Shown here in pieces: positions 30,164 to 41,308 of a stretch of 64,000 nucleotides of DNA. The first letter of the stretch is position 1. Each line of letters begins with the position of its first letter. The notes below the pieces were generated by a model that worked only from the letters and a program-made list of their open reading frames with translations, made no database searches and was not told the origin of the DNA. The position numbers and the translations under genes are program-made. Source of the DNA: Gracilaria domingensis (lineage: Eukaryota; Rhodophyta; Florideophyceae; Gracilariales; Gracilariaceae); contig VCMS01000025.1 in NCBI GenBank assembly GCA_022539475.1, positions 248,001-312,000 of the forward strand, given 5' to 3'.

Positions 30164-32572
30164 ATGTCGACAAACAACAATACCGAAGCGCATAATTCTG
30201 AGTCGTCTACCACCCGCAAGGTAGGACGTAAACGCAGCTGGTGGCTGAGAGAATGCTTCTCGTTACAGCAAGACAGCGATCCTGCTATTCAAACGGAGAA
30301 CGTCTACACCACCTGCAACGGCTGCGGGTGGCAGACGAAGGCGGAGACACCAAACGCGACTCAACTGGGAAACCACCTGCTGCAGTGCAACTTCACATCC
30401 TCTGACACCCTAGCCAGGCTGCTAAAGTCTCCCTCGCCCCTACGCGCATATCGCAGATTGGGTTCATCTTCCGAATGTTTCGAGATACCAATAACTCCTT
30501 CTAAGGTTAGTCACCAGGAAGGTGTCAGCTCAACTGCCAGAGCTGTTGTGCTGAGAAACGAAAGAACTCAGGCGGAAGCAATAGGAGAGACAGATCAGAA
30601 AGCTTTGGCGAAGAAGGTGTCACGATTGCATGATCTACTTACACGACTTATCGTGCACAATATGTTGCCGTTCAGCATCTTAAGTAGAAACGAAGATAAG
30701 AATGAGCTCATCAAAATTATTAAGCTGCTTGACCCTCGACTTGAACGCCATGTACCAACTATCGAACGTATGGCTACAAAAAACATAGAAGGATATTACG
30801 AGACTCAATTGAAATTGGTTAAGTCATCAATAGCTTCCTCTCTCCGTCAGACATATGGTACTCTGATTTTTGACGGTTGGACAGACTGTAACTCTGAGAG
30901 TGTTGTGAATGTCCTCCTGACAATTACTGGGGTTAACCGTTCGAGACTTACTTATTTTCTAAGATCAGTGTATACGGGATCTACGAGCTGCGACGCTATG
31001 TTTTATGCTGACATTGTTGACTCTGTATTCAGGGACTTTGGGGATATGAAGCGAATTACGGGAGTCGTGAGTGACAACACTGCCTCTTGTGTGAAGGCGA
31101 AGGAAGAAATTGTGAGGAGGTACAACCACGTTATCGCTGGGCAGGACCAGACCCATGTTGCTAATCTCCTTATGCAAGATGTAGGTGGGCTACAGTGGGT
31201 ATCTGATATACTAGTTACAGTTTCTGGGGTGGTGAATGATTTGCGCAAACATTCAAAGCTGTATTTTCGCTTTAAACAGTTGAAGGATCAGTTCAACGTG
31301 GGTCTCCGTAATTCTGGGTACCTCACAAGTAATAGGGAGTTGGATCAGTACGGAAGAGTGGCTCCAATAAGAACGGCCGTCCTGCCCATGAAGATGGCCT
31401 CCACGCGTTTCGCAAGCGCGGAAGGAATGCTACACTCCTTTATCAGAGGTAAGCCTATAAACCAACAGTTAGTGGACTGTACTGACTTTCATAGTAGTCT
31501 TTATGGCAACAGAAACACCCGCCGGCGAGAAAACTTTGAAGCTATCGTTCGAGACAACACTTTATTTGAGAAGTGCGGGGACATATATTATGTACTTCGA
31601 ATCATGCGGCAATACCTGCGCGTATTCGATGACGATAGTTCCGTCATATCTGAAGTTTTTCCTGCCACACGACAGCTTGAGCAGAAACTACGAGTTCTGC
31701 CACTGACGTCGTTCTTCACATTAGAGCGAAGGGAGGAAGTTCTGGCCTGCTTCAGCAGTCGAATGAAGGAGGAAACGCGAAGGATTCCTTTACTGACATC
31801 TCTTCACTTGGTAGCGTACTTCCTGGACATCCGCAGCATAAACGACGACGTCACCGATTATAACGCGCAGGTGTTGAAGCAAATCCGCGCGTTCGTTTGC
31901 TCAGAGGTGTTCCCGCCGACGCAAAAACTGTCCAGTTCGGGCGGTGTCGACGGCGCTGTTCACCGGATGTTTGAAGAATTTAGCTTTACCCGGTTGTCTT
32001 GGCGGTCTCAGGCCGATAACCCCACGCAAAGGGAATCACTCATGGCATTCAAGAACATTCCTGTGCTGTATTGGATGCAGTTCAGAGGTAATTCCTGTCT
32101 AAGAGAGTTTTCTCTTCCGGTTTTGTCCGTAAGCCCGTCATCGGCAAGTGTAGAAAGGAGCTTCAGCCTTCAAGGAAGGATTAGAACTCCTTCCCGCAAC
32201 AGGCTTCACCCACTTAAAGTGGAGAAAATGATCTTCTGCGCCTTTAATCGGGCTCTGGACTCCCAGAAACGACAGCCTCAGAAGCGCGCAATGAGGCCTA
32301 CTTGCACTCGCGTTGCCGATCCGAGAGTATCGGACACTCAAGAGCACACAGCCCCGACACCACTAGAAATGACAGTAACGGATCCTGGTGGAACAGAAGA
32401 CTTCGTTTCTTATTTTGATATGGAACCAACTGTTGAAGATATCAACGAAGACGTCAATGATGAGGAGGCCGTAACAGAGGTCATTATTGAGTCGGCGTTC
32501 TCGGATGTAGAGAATGAACAAAGCGAAGCTCACCTTCCTGACTCAAATATTATGCGCAGCCTGTTTGCATAA
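30164..32572 (+). CDS. hAT-superfamily transposase, full-length open frame
   Basis: This is an 802-residue uninterrupted frame from an ATG. Residues 43-80 form a BED-type zinc finger (TTCNGCGWQTKAE, then NHLLQC). The RNase H-like core has its first acidic residue in IFDGWTD (about residue 238) and its second in GVVSDNTAS (about 302). The C-terminal dimerisation region has the hAT signature VLSVSPSSASVERSFSLQGRI with the third acidic residue, followed by RNRLHPLKVEKM. The acidic C-terminus (about 745-802) is long. No inactivating change is visible. Target-site duplications and terminal repeats were not found by eye, so I cannot tell a mobile copy from a domesticated one. Confidence 0.9.
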   Translation: MSTNNNTEAHNSESSTTRKVGRKRSWWLRECFSLQQDSDPAIQTENVYTTCNGCGWQTKAETPNATQLGNHLLQCNFTSSDTLARLLKSPSPLRAYRRLGSSSECFEIPITPSKVSHQEGVSSTARAVVLRNERTQAEAIGETDQKALAKKVSRLHDLLTRLIVHNMLPFSILSRNEDKNELIKIIKLLDPRLERHVPTIERMATKNIEGYYETQLKLVKSSIASSLRQTYGTLIFDGWTDCNSESVVNVLLTITGVNRSRLTYFLRSVYTGSTSCDAMFYADIVDSVFRDFGDMKRITGVVSDNTASCVKAKEEIVRRYNHVIAGQDQTHVANLLMQDVGGLQWVSDILVTVSGVVNDLRKHSKLYFRFKQLKDQFNVGLRNSGYLTSNRELDQYGRVAPIRTAVLPMKMASTRFASAEGMLHSFIRGKPINQQLVDCTDFHSSLYGNRNTRRRENFEAIVRDNTLFEKCGDIYYVLRIMRQYLRVFDDDSSVISEVFPATRQLEQKLRVLPLTSFFTLERREEVLACFSSRMKEETRRIPLLTSLHLVAYFLDIRSINDDVTDYNAQVLKQIRAFVCSEVFPPTQKLSSSGGVDGAVHRMFEEFSFTRLSWRSQADNPTQRESLMAFKNIPVLYWMQFRGNSCLREFSLPVLSVSPSSASVERSFSLQGRIRTPSRNRLHPLKVEKMIFCAFNRALDSQKRQPQKRAMRPTCTRVADPRVSDTQEHTAPTPLEMTVTDPGGTEDFVSYFDMEPTVEDINEDVNDEEAVTEVIIESAFSDVENEQSEAHLPDSNIMRSLFA

Positions 32573-32797
32573 ATAACTTCAATGATACTTACCTTTGTTG
32601 TGTCCACGCGGTCGTGCCGAAGCAACAAATGTTCAGATGGTGAGCGTTTTGTCTTCAGGGGTACTCACAAGGTTCAACTCTGAGCTCATAATAATGTGGT
32701 AAGGCTAGAGTTCCTTTTCTCACTCTACTTCTTGTTTCCTTCTTCCCCTTTGAAGGTAGAAACGATCTGCGTCTGGTGCTGCGTGCTGGCCTTGACC

Positions 32798-33556
32798 ATG
32801 GTTAGTTATGTCGTCAGTCGTGGTGCTATGAATGCCACGTCCACCGGTATTGCCACTGTCTCTGCGCCGGCTTTGCCGGCTTTGCCGCAGTTTCCGTCCA
32901 AGGTGCAGCTTCCTGAACGAATTCAGTCGTTCGTGAGACCGTTCACTCAGTCGTTTGGAGTGGTATTTTTGTCCGAGTTTGGTGATAAGAGTATGTTTGC
33001 CACTGCTCTTATGGGCATGAAACATGGTCCATTTTTTGTTTTCCTGGGAGCGTTTGCTGCTTTGACTGTCATGACCTTCATTGCATGCTTCTTGGGGCAG
33101 TTGATGCAGTACTTATCATCCACCGTTACACATTATTCTTCCATCGCATTGTTTGCTTTCTTCGGATTGCAAATGATCCTACAAGCCAGAAATTTGAGTG
33201 ATACTCCCGGCACGGGCGGAGGCGAACGCGCGGACGCTGAAGAATTGGTTGCACAGACGACGGTAGCCAAGTTGCAAAGTCCATTGTCTGTTCTGGCCAA
33301 GGCAAGCTCGCTCATATTTGTGGCGGAGTGGTGTGATCGATCCATGATTACTACAATGGCACTGGCAGTCGGCGGAAATGTCGTGGTGGCTATTGGCGGT
33401 GCTACATTGGCAAACGTGGTGTTCACGGGAATGGGGGTTTGTGCGGCTATGTTGGTGGCAAGTGCCATCTCCGAGAGAATGGCTGCACTTGTCGCGGGCA
33501 TGTTGTTCGAGTTCTTTGCCGTGTTTACGTATTTGGATGGGCCAGAAGGCCAATAA
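32798..33556 (+). CDS. GDT1-type (UPF0016/TMEM165) cation/proton exchanger
   Basis: The two family motifs are present, one per half: SEFGDKSMFAT and AEWCDRSMITT, each at the start of a membrane segment. They are separated by a loop with GGGERADAEELVAQ. Members move calcium or manganese into the Golgi or, in photosynthetic organisms, across chloroplast membranes. The ATG at 32798 gives 252 residues. The frame is open upstream to 32696 without an ATG, so a 5' exon or leader is possible. This host gene is stranded between the hAT and Mutator-like elements. Confidence 0.88.
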   Translation: MVSYVVSRGAMNATSTGIATVSAPALPALPQFPSKVQLPERIQSFVRPFTQSFGVVFLSEFGDKSMFATALMGMKHGPFFVFLGAFAALTVMTFIACFLGQLMQYLSSTVTHYSSIALFAFFGLQMILQARNLSDTPGTGGGERADAEELVAQTTVAKLQSPLSVLAKASSLIFVAEWCDRSMITTMALAVGGNVVVAIGGATLANVVFTGMGVCAAMLVASAISERMAALVAGMLFEFFAVFTYLDGPEGQ

Positions 33557-35370
33557 CATAATGCGCTCTTTACCCGTTAGTACAATGACATCGTAAGGTG
33601 TGCTGCTATCCGATGGTTAGAACGGAGGCGGCAGGAAGGCGCCAAATGGTTACGGCAGCGAGTATTTGATTTGCTGCTGCTGTTAGAGTGGCTACGGGTT
33701 GTGGGCTGAGTAGGCTGACACTTTCGGGATTTATGACGACAATAAGCATTCTCCGATGGCTTCCTATCTACTCTCTCGTGAGAAGGCGCTTCAAAAAGAC
33801 AAAAAGAGTAACCAAAATCAGCAGATAGCGATAGAGAGGAAGAGTGAGCGTATGAGGCGAAAGCGAGGCGAGGAACGTTTTCGAAGCGGTTGTACCTCAA
33901 CTGTTCGGCTAGTGGAACACACGAAATTGTGGAATTCGTATATGGTTTGGGGAGTATTTAAGAACTAGGAGAGAGTAAGGAGGATTTGATGCTAACAGGA
34001 CGCACACACGCGTTGTAGCATCGGACAGTCGGGAGCAGCCATTAAATTACGGAGTGGTGTTTATGTGAATGTGATCTTCCATCAGCTCGGGCCTCGAAGA
34101 GGAGAAGAATACCGGGTGCAGTTACGTGTGAGCTTGAAACAGAAGCCATTCGGGAGGAAGCTTTGGTTGTACGAAAGCGGGTTCAGAGGGTATGACCCGG
34201 CCCGGTTCCGGATGCAAAAGCTGGTGCTCGCCAAAACGAGGGACGAAATTGGGCTCGATCTGAGGTGGGTGCATGCTGCATCAGCACTAGAGACTATAAG
34301 AGTGACGATCGCTACACATGCCTTTTCCGACAGCAAAGTACGAACCACAATGTACCAAGAACTGCCTGAGGGAGACTACATATCTTTCTAATTGTAGTGC
34401 AATAGAAAGAGTTAATGCTGGCGTTGGATTGTGATGCGGTGAATACCATTCGAGATAAAGGGATACGTAGGCAAGATTGAAGAGGTTTTATTTCTGAGTT
34501 TCAGGCTATGCAACACGAGAACTTATGCTATGAGCTATTTAGATAAAGACATATGTTCATTCGTTTTGTTCAAGTTAGACCTGATCTCATTCTTCGAGTT
34601 TTGCAGCGAGTGATCTTTCTCACATTGGTTCATGAACTTCGTTTTCTCTCCAGCGTTGTCGTTTCTAGAGTACAACATTTAGATTGTTAGTTTAGCATGG
34701 TAAAGAAGAACTTGAGACCACATTCATTGAAAACTTACTGTGAAACATGCAGACACCCGCCTTCCAAATGACACTTTGTTGACAAGATCTTGTTCTGACA
34801 TTTGCACCTGTGATTAGTAACGAATCCAGGTGTGTACAAGGGACTGTTGGCTGGAACGAGCGGGTTCGTGGTAGATAAAAGTCTTGTTCTGGATTCAATA
34901 TGATTTGACTGGTGCTGTTGCTCGTCTGAGGTAGTTATATTTTGCATGGTGAGGATGCAATATTGCGAAAACGATCAAGAGCTTGGAGAAGATGGATGAA
35001 GACAAAAGGATGTGAAAGATGGGAATGAGTTCCACGATTGTATAGCGTGCTAGAGCTGAAGCTAGTTCAAAACTACACAGTTCAAACTTTCATCTACAGT
35101 GTATATGTGTTTCAAGTTGTGTCAAGCAAACAGTTTGCAACAGTGTTGTTTAACTTTCATAACGTTGTCTTGCTATTGGTGAAGCAAGTGACGTAACGAA
35201 AGGTAGAGTTACTCTGTATATGCATGACTTCGGAAAGACTGTGACAAGTTTTTAATCTTTTCTCAAATAGAAGAACATTGTGACAGACGAATGTAACAGA
35301 CAAAGTTTTTGTCTTCAAGGGTGTCACGAGGGGGGTTGATGAGAAAATTTTTTCAAGTTGTGCAACACTG
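33557..35370. other. Spacer before the Mutator-like element, with one exon-like frame
   Basis: A frame open from 34001 to 34391 (plus) follows TGCTAACAG, a good branch-point and acceptor sequence. It encodes a coherent stretch including KQKPFGRKLWLYESGFRGY and ending EGDYISF. I do not recognise it and cannot place a first exon; the ATG-started frame at 33756-33968 is one candidate. From 34400 to 35370 the sequence is AT-rich with nothing visible. Confidence 0.3.
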
Positions 35371-35637
35371 GTGAGGAACGTACAAAAAGTGCCACAGAAC
35401 CTCTCAATCTATGTAACAAATTACCGTAGATCCTCACCTGACAGAGTAACGCCTTCAAAGCCTCCCAGCGCCCTCCACTGCCTCGTAGCATCGCCAAGTG
35501 TCTGGTTCCTCTGATTCTCTTGCCTACATTGGTACTACAAGTCCGCGACCACTCGATGCGTGACAAACCACTCACCCGCAACAGGGGCCACCACCGGCGC
35601 CGTGGGCGCCGCTGGCGGCATCTGCTCCTCGTGAGTC
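35371..35637 (+). repeat. Left terminal inverted repeat of the Mutator-like element
   Basis: It is complementary along its length to 41044-41308, with scattered substitutions. The inner end (35570-35637) is itself an imperfect palindrome around GGCGCC-GTG-GGCGCC. Confidence 0.88.
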
Positions 35638-36152
35638 ACAACTTCTCTTGTTTGAAAAGTCCGCGCATTTTCAACGCTTATCATTAGAAGTAGTCTTTCA
35701 TTCTATCGAGAACAGGACCCTGTCCAGAAACCAAACTTCAATTTACGTGCTCAAAACCCACCAAGCCCCCGGCCAGCACGAAGCGCCCGCCGAGCACGTC
35801 CGACAGGTTGCCGTCTGCAATCTGCGTGCTCATGTATCCGAGTTTGAACATCGCCTGCACTGGCATCGTGGTGCCCTGTGTCCAGCAATATTGCTCCGAA
35901 ATGGAGATTGTGGCCACCGACAGCAGATTGTTGCCGTTCATGTTGCAGATCATAAATGATAAGAAGCAGTGAATCATCGTCAATTACGTCTCCATGGCTT
36001 GTAGGCTTTCGCGCCGCGCAGACCCCGTGTAGAGCACATTTTTGCTAGAGTGGGTTTCTTAATTCGACAAACAAGAAGTTCGTACGGTTCATCTTTTACC
36101 TTAACCACCGACAGACAAATGCAAATCGAATCTAACATTATCTACCCTGTGG

Positions 36153-38846
36153 TCATTTTGCGCGCTTATAGTGGTTTTCTCCATGATCTATTGTTTGTAA
36201 TGCACGTTGGATTGCCTGTCCTGGGGTTTGAATTTGAGAGGCTTGAACAGTAGCAAGAAGTGTTGCGGCTTGCTGATCGGCCGGTCGCTGGACGGGATCG
36301 GTACTAGCGATCTTTTGCTTCTTTGCAGGCCCTTTTCGTTCGAGACAAGAACGTTTTCGCTTTTTGCAAGCTTTGCCGAGACCGGCATTAGGGTTATTGA
36401 TAACCGGGTGTTTCTGCCGCTCGCTAGTGGCTGTGTTTGGGATTGTGAGCGCTGGCGACCGAGACGTCACTGGAAGATGTGTTGTCTGTCCGTTTGTATA
36501 CCGCCCTGAATTAAGTTGTTCTAAAGCATTGCGAAGATATTGCTTGAGGCTTTCAACGGCCACTTCACCGTACGTCTGCGCCACTCTGTGCATTTGATCA
36601 CAGAGGGCTTTACAATCGGAGTAGCTTGCGTACTAGGATAATTCATTCCCACTTTGAATTCTTCTACCTGATTCCTTTTGAGCAGAACGCACCGGAGTCG
36701 CATTGCAGCCTGCAGATGCGCTTGCAGAGAGGTTATTCGGAGCTTTTGTTTGCGTGTTCAGCCTTTGGTGGACCTCTTGATTGAGAAGATTCTGCCTTTC
36801 ACTGGAATCAGTCCCCATGTTCGCTCTCAGCTGAAGTATTTCTATAACTGGCCACTTCAGAGGATCTCGACAGCAGTACCTGTGCCAAAGATCCTCTATT
36901 CAAAATCGCATTGAAACTGCGTTGCGCACCTGAGGCCATCGGTCTCATACGTCATTGTATGTGACGAACAGGTGCGTGATATGACAGCAAGGGATGCCAG
37001 TCGCAGTGGTATCGCGACATGTGCAACCACCAACAATAGAGCTTGTATTCAAAGATGGCAGTTTTGCAAATAGATAGGTATTGTATGTCTCCGGGATTCG
37101 ATTGGGTTCATTGTAGGATCTCCGAATCGTAAACACGGGAAATGGTTGCTCAGAGGATATGTCAAGATCCTCCATATCTAGATGAAAGTTGAATGGGGCG
37201 TCTCGTGTCGGTAAGACGACTGCATCAACGACCTGAAAGTACGCTGAAAAACGAAAGCTTGACTGAAGGAACTTCTGTATACTATACGCCGTGTAGTTTT
37301 GGACGACGGGTGTGGAAGTTTCCATTGTCAATGGAAGTCCTGACAGGAGTAGCTTATTCCGGAGTGATGTGTCAATCATTGATGCTTTCTGATCCTGCTC
37401 CTCTTGCTGGCGCTCAGTGATCTTTCTCATCGTCAACGGTACATCTGCGAGGGGTACGTCATTAGATAGAACGTATTGGCGATATCGTGAATGTGACTAT
37501 TCAGAATAGCCGCTTCCCTGGAAGAAAAAGCGTCGCGGGAGGCTAACGTCTTTGTTGCATCGGATGAGCATTTCGGGGTTCTCATGTTATAAGAATTTAT
37601 ACCACCGAGGTAAAGACGCATTAAAGCTTGTGAAGAATCGTTGTTCGATCGCAGAGCGCTGTTGTTGAAATTGCTCCATCTTAGTACTCTGCCTCAGGTT
37701 GTGCAATGCGTTGCTCATATCTTCTCTCCAGTCCGTCCTACCAATCTTCTTGCACCAGCGCTCCGTGTTTGTGTTCTGGTTCTTATTTATGTGCCAGTCA
37801 TCTAAAGTAATAGACGACAGCGGAAACACCTGACGTAATGCCGCAATTAGTGCAGTGCACTGATCGATGGCGAAGGAGCTAGGGGAGATCTGCACGCAAT
37901 CCTTGAATCGCTCCAGGAACTAGACAAAACTTTCCATTGTCTCGTTCACAATATAACCCATGAAATATGTTCTTCAGTGTCCCGCGTTTTCTCTCCCATT
38001 TAACGAAATCAATGGGATATTGAAGCGATTCGCCACGGATTTGCAGTCAACTGACACACCTGGGACCATTCCGAAACGCTCATAATCCCTTCCCCACTTT
38101 TCCAAGCTTCATGTAACAAACTGCAACTCATTATTACCTCCTGTATCACAATAAACCTTGTTCCCTCGGTTCTGAGACTGAAGTAATAACAAATTCTGAT
38201 ACAATCGTGAGCATTCGTGTTGTTTTGGGTACCGCGTGTTGGATATATACTTTAGACGTTTCCTAAACAGGGTCTTGTCAATTTTCACATGAAATTTATC
38301 CTCGACTATGGCCAGTACAGTATTGTACCGAAGATGAAGACTGTGTCATAAGTGGAGCGCTTCGCGTCTCATCTGGGGTGACATCAGGGATCGAAACTGG
38401 GAGATCCGAGGAGCATGATTGTGAGAAGCCTTGGAAAAGTTCGGCGATAGAGTAAACTTGTTGTTCTCCGATGTAGACACCCTGACGCGGCGTAACGTAA
38501 ACATATACGGACATTTGTATTGCTCATTATGTAGTAAGGAGCACTGCAGGTATCCGCGAATTAAAACCTTCTTCCCCTCGTGCTCGGTATATTTCGAATC
38601 GCGAATGTAAAGTTTGTAGCCGAAGTTATCCACAATTTCCTGTAGATGCTGGAGAACCTCATACGAGCCGACAGCATCCATTTGGTCTAAGTATGCTGCA
38701 AACATTCTACGTACCAATTCTTCATCATCAGCGCAGTTCTCCAGCAATGTGCTTTCCTCTGATCCTCCATCTTCACTTGTGCTATTAGTTTCCTTCAGTG
38801 CCAATGATGCACGAGGCGGACTGTTTTCCGGAACTGCAGTGGACAT
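36153..38846 (-). pseudogene. Mutator-like transposase, interrupted by stops
   Basis: Reading from 38846, the N-terminal part has a FAR1/WRKY-GCM1-type zinc-finger region (GYLQCSLLHNEQYKCPYMF, then SKASHNHAP). The DDE core follows at about 37900-38300: first Asp in VSVDCKSVANRFNIPL, then NETMESFV, second Asp in SFAIDQCTAL, and FPLSSITLDDWHINKN. A SWIM zinc finger CTCRDTTATGIPCCHITH is at about 36990-37030. A basic C-terminal tail contains CKKRKRS. Stops interrupt the core in frame (TGA after RENAGH, TAG after NETMESFV), and frame shifts occur near 38340 and 37600. The protein would be about 900 residues and is not functional as it stands. Confidence 0.85.
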
Positions 38847-38895
38847 TGGCTTCAGAAATTAAATGGTTAGAACAGCGATCAGTCTCCTTATACGT

Positions 38896-40614
38896 TTAGA
38901 AAGCACTTACGGATTTTGGTTTCGCACTGTTTTTCGTCTTCTCAACAGCCGTCATCTCAATGACTGAGCTGTCATCTGATAGATCAACTGCTATAACAGA
39001 ATTTAGAGCGCTGCGTTCTACTGATCCACAACGTTTCTCGTTGTCATCGATAGCAATTATCTCCAATTCTCGTCTAGGACCACAACTGTTCTTCGACCGC
39101 ATATATTCCCCATCATCTCCCAATGCTCTGGATAGCCAGCCATAGCGGTTGGGTGGGAGAGGAGGCAACTGTCCCTCCATAAAATCGTCGTCATCTGAAG
39201 GGGTGGTCTTCTTCAACTCAGGCGGTATGAAATGGACGAACGGCACTTGAAAACCTGTTGGACAACTGTTCTTAACCGCATTCTTCACGGACTTTCTGCG
39301 TTTGTCCTTACTACCCCGCTCATTGGGATATAGTCGCATATGATTATGCGAACCAGACCTTGTGACTGTCCATCCACTACCGTCACTTCGAGCCTTTGCC
39401 AAAAACGATGCTTTACAGCCAGTGCCTGGGGGCTTCTTCTTGTACTTAAGGCACCTCAGTCTTGCGTTGAGCCGATACCCCTTTGACGCTCTCACCGTCT
39501 TACAGAATTGCACTCCGTATGCATAGCCTTCATCCTCACAGAGACTGTAGACATAGCCAGGCAAGTCGTGGACATGTTTCTCTTCCTCCTGTGTCTCAAG
39601 AGAATATTTTGGAGCCCCCTTTTCTGTTCCCCCAGCTTGTGCTTTCCTCACCACAGCGCTACGCTTTTCCATCTCATGAATTTCTTCTGCACGAGACCTT
39701 TCTTCTGATCTCTTCTTTGCAGTCATGGTTATACTACTCAGTTTACTGTTCCCTTTATGCCTCGAGGCATAAGTTCGCTCTCGACGGCCAATGTGCTCCC
39801 CGTCTATAATAAATTCATCAGCCACAGTCATTCTGTGACAGACGCCAATAACCATTGATATCCTAGCCTCCGCACATGCCCATCTGTAACGTTCGGTGAG
39901 ATCAGCCGCATGTCCGGGGGCAAAAGTAGCCTCAGGAATTAATCCTCTAGTACGCGCGAAATGGGACATCATCCAAAGAACGTATGCCCCACAACTGAAC
40001 GAATCGGTCTGTTTTCTGTAGCCCAGCACGTCCAGCATATAGTTATCTGTCGGATAACTTCATGTAATTGCTTTTTGCATAGCACACTCTATTATGGCCG
40101 AAACTAAACAAATACAGCCGGATGGACACTCCCATTGTAAACTATCCCCCCAGCACAATCTCCATTCCTGGTCAGTAACTCGTTCCGCGAAGATAGCACC
40201 CCAGTGAACATTTCGAACGTTAATAGGAACGATGATCTTGCACACTTTTCCTGGACTGAGGTACAACTTTTCCATAAACTGGGATTTAAATCTGTCTACA
40301 ATTATCAGCTGCTCCGCAGGAAGTAATGACTCGAACGTAGCTGCGTTGTGTCCCATTCGTACTCCAGAATCGACAGAGACAAATACGACACCATTCATGG
40401 GCTCCAGTTCCTACATTCCAGCTTTGATGAGAGTGTTACAAAACCAGCTTCTTTTCTGGCAAGAACTGATAAGACTGGGGCCCGTTACTCCTTTCGAGTC
40501 AATAGCATTACGGTAAACCATGATAAGGTGGTACCACAACTTTCGTAATTCATTGAACCCCTTATTTGTTGCTCTATTGAATGCGATACTGGTATTCAAT
40601 TGCAGCCTCTTCAA
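38896..40614 (-). pseudogene. Ulp1-type (C48) cysteine protease with FAR1/GCM1-like zinc-finger region, element-encoded
   Basis: Reading from 40614 in one frame, KRSWFCNTLIKAGM is followed by a TAG, then the protease core: catalytic His in VRNVHWGAIFA, Asp in CWGDSLQ, a TGA at 40060-40062, and then Gln and Cys in KQTDSFSCGAYVLW. These are the His-Asp-Gln-Cys set of SUMO-specific proteases. After the protease comes a zinc-finger-like block (ARLRCLKYKKKPPGTGCKA, then SGSHNHMR) and a C-terminus with hydrophobic-acidic runs (IIAIDDNE, VIAVDLSDD) that resemble SUMO-interacting motifs. Two in-frame stops make it a pseudogene, but the C-terminal 380 codons (40038 to 38896) are uninterrupted. More sequence may lie upstream at 40574-40864. 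Confidence 0.82.
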
Positions 40615-41043
40615 AAAAGCATCGAAATATACTTTCTATACATATAATTTCAGAAGGCTTCAGTTTGCAATCTGGATTGTTTTCGCTGTCTGGGTCGCCA
40701 GGTTTCTTCACAGGACGAAACATTTCGTCCATTCTATCACCAGAGTCCTCATTTCGGGGATCAATGAATCCGAAGGCTGCGTGATCCAGAGGATCATCGG
40801 GGGGGTATCTGACGGAGAGGTCATTTGACTTTCGAAACGACAGCATTAAAAACGACAGTGCCACTGCAATCTATAAAGCAGTTTGAAAGATCTTCCGTAA
40901 ATCAATCGCGATAGACTGTGATTCGTTTTGCAATGACGCTGTCGAGAGCGATGGCCAAGACAAAACCTCGAAATGTACAGTAGCAGAAATAATGACGGTC
41001 TGCGCTTTGTACGAGGCTCCACAAGGCGCTACTGAGCCCACTC

Positions 41044-41308
41044 ACTCACGAGCAGCAGGTGCCACCAGTGGCGCCTACGGCGCCGCTGGTGGCACCTGTT
41101 GCGGGTGAGTGGTTTGTCACGCATCGAGTGGTGGCGGACTTGTAGTACCAATGTAGGCAAGAGAATCAGAGGAACCAGACACTTGCGGTGCTACGAGGCT
41201 GTGGAGGACGCTGGGAGGCTTTGAAGGCGTTACTCTGTCAGGTGAGGATCTACGGTAATTTGTTACATAGATTGAGAGGTTCTGTGGCACTTTTTGTACG
41301 TTCCTCAC
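41044..41308 (-). repeat. Right terminal inverted repeat of the Mutator-like element
   Basis: Its outer end at 41308 mirrors the left repeat. The inner end is a 67-bp near-perfect palindrome: arms 41044-41075 and 41079-41110, 28 of 32 positions paired, loop TAC. Confidence 0.88.

Larger units (their letters stand above)
35371..41308 (-). mobile_element. Mutator-like DNA transposon with transposase and Ulp1-type ORF (decayed)
   Basis: The 5.94-kb element is bounded by terminal inverted repeats of about 265 bp, both outer ends reading GTGAGGAACGTACAAAAAGT. Both genes are on the minus strand, protease first and transposase second. The arrangement resembles plant KI-MULE/Kaonashi elements that carry a Ulp1-like protease. 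Both ORFs contain in-frame stops, so this copy cannot be autonomous. I could not match a 9-bp target duplication directly outside the repeats, and the right flank belongs to another repeat (see 41300-41340). Confidence 0.88.
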
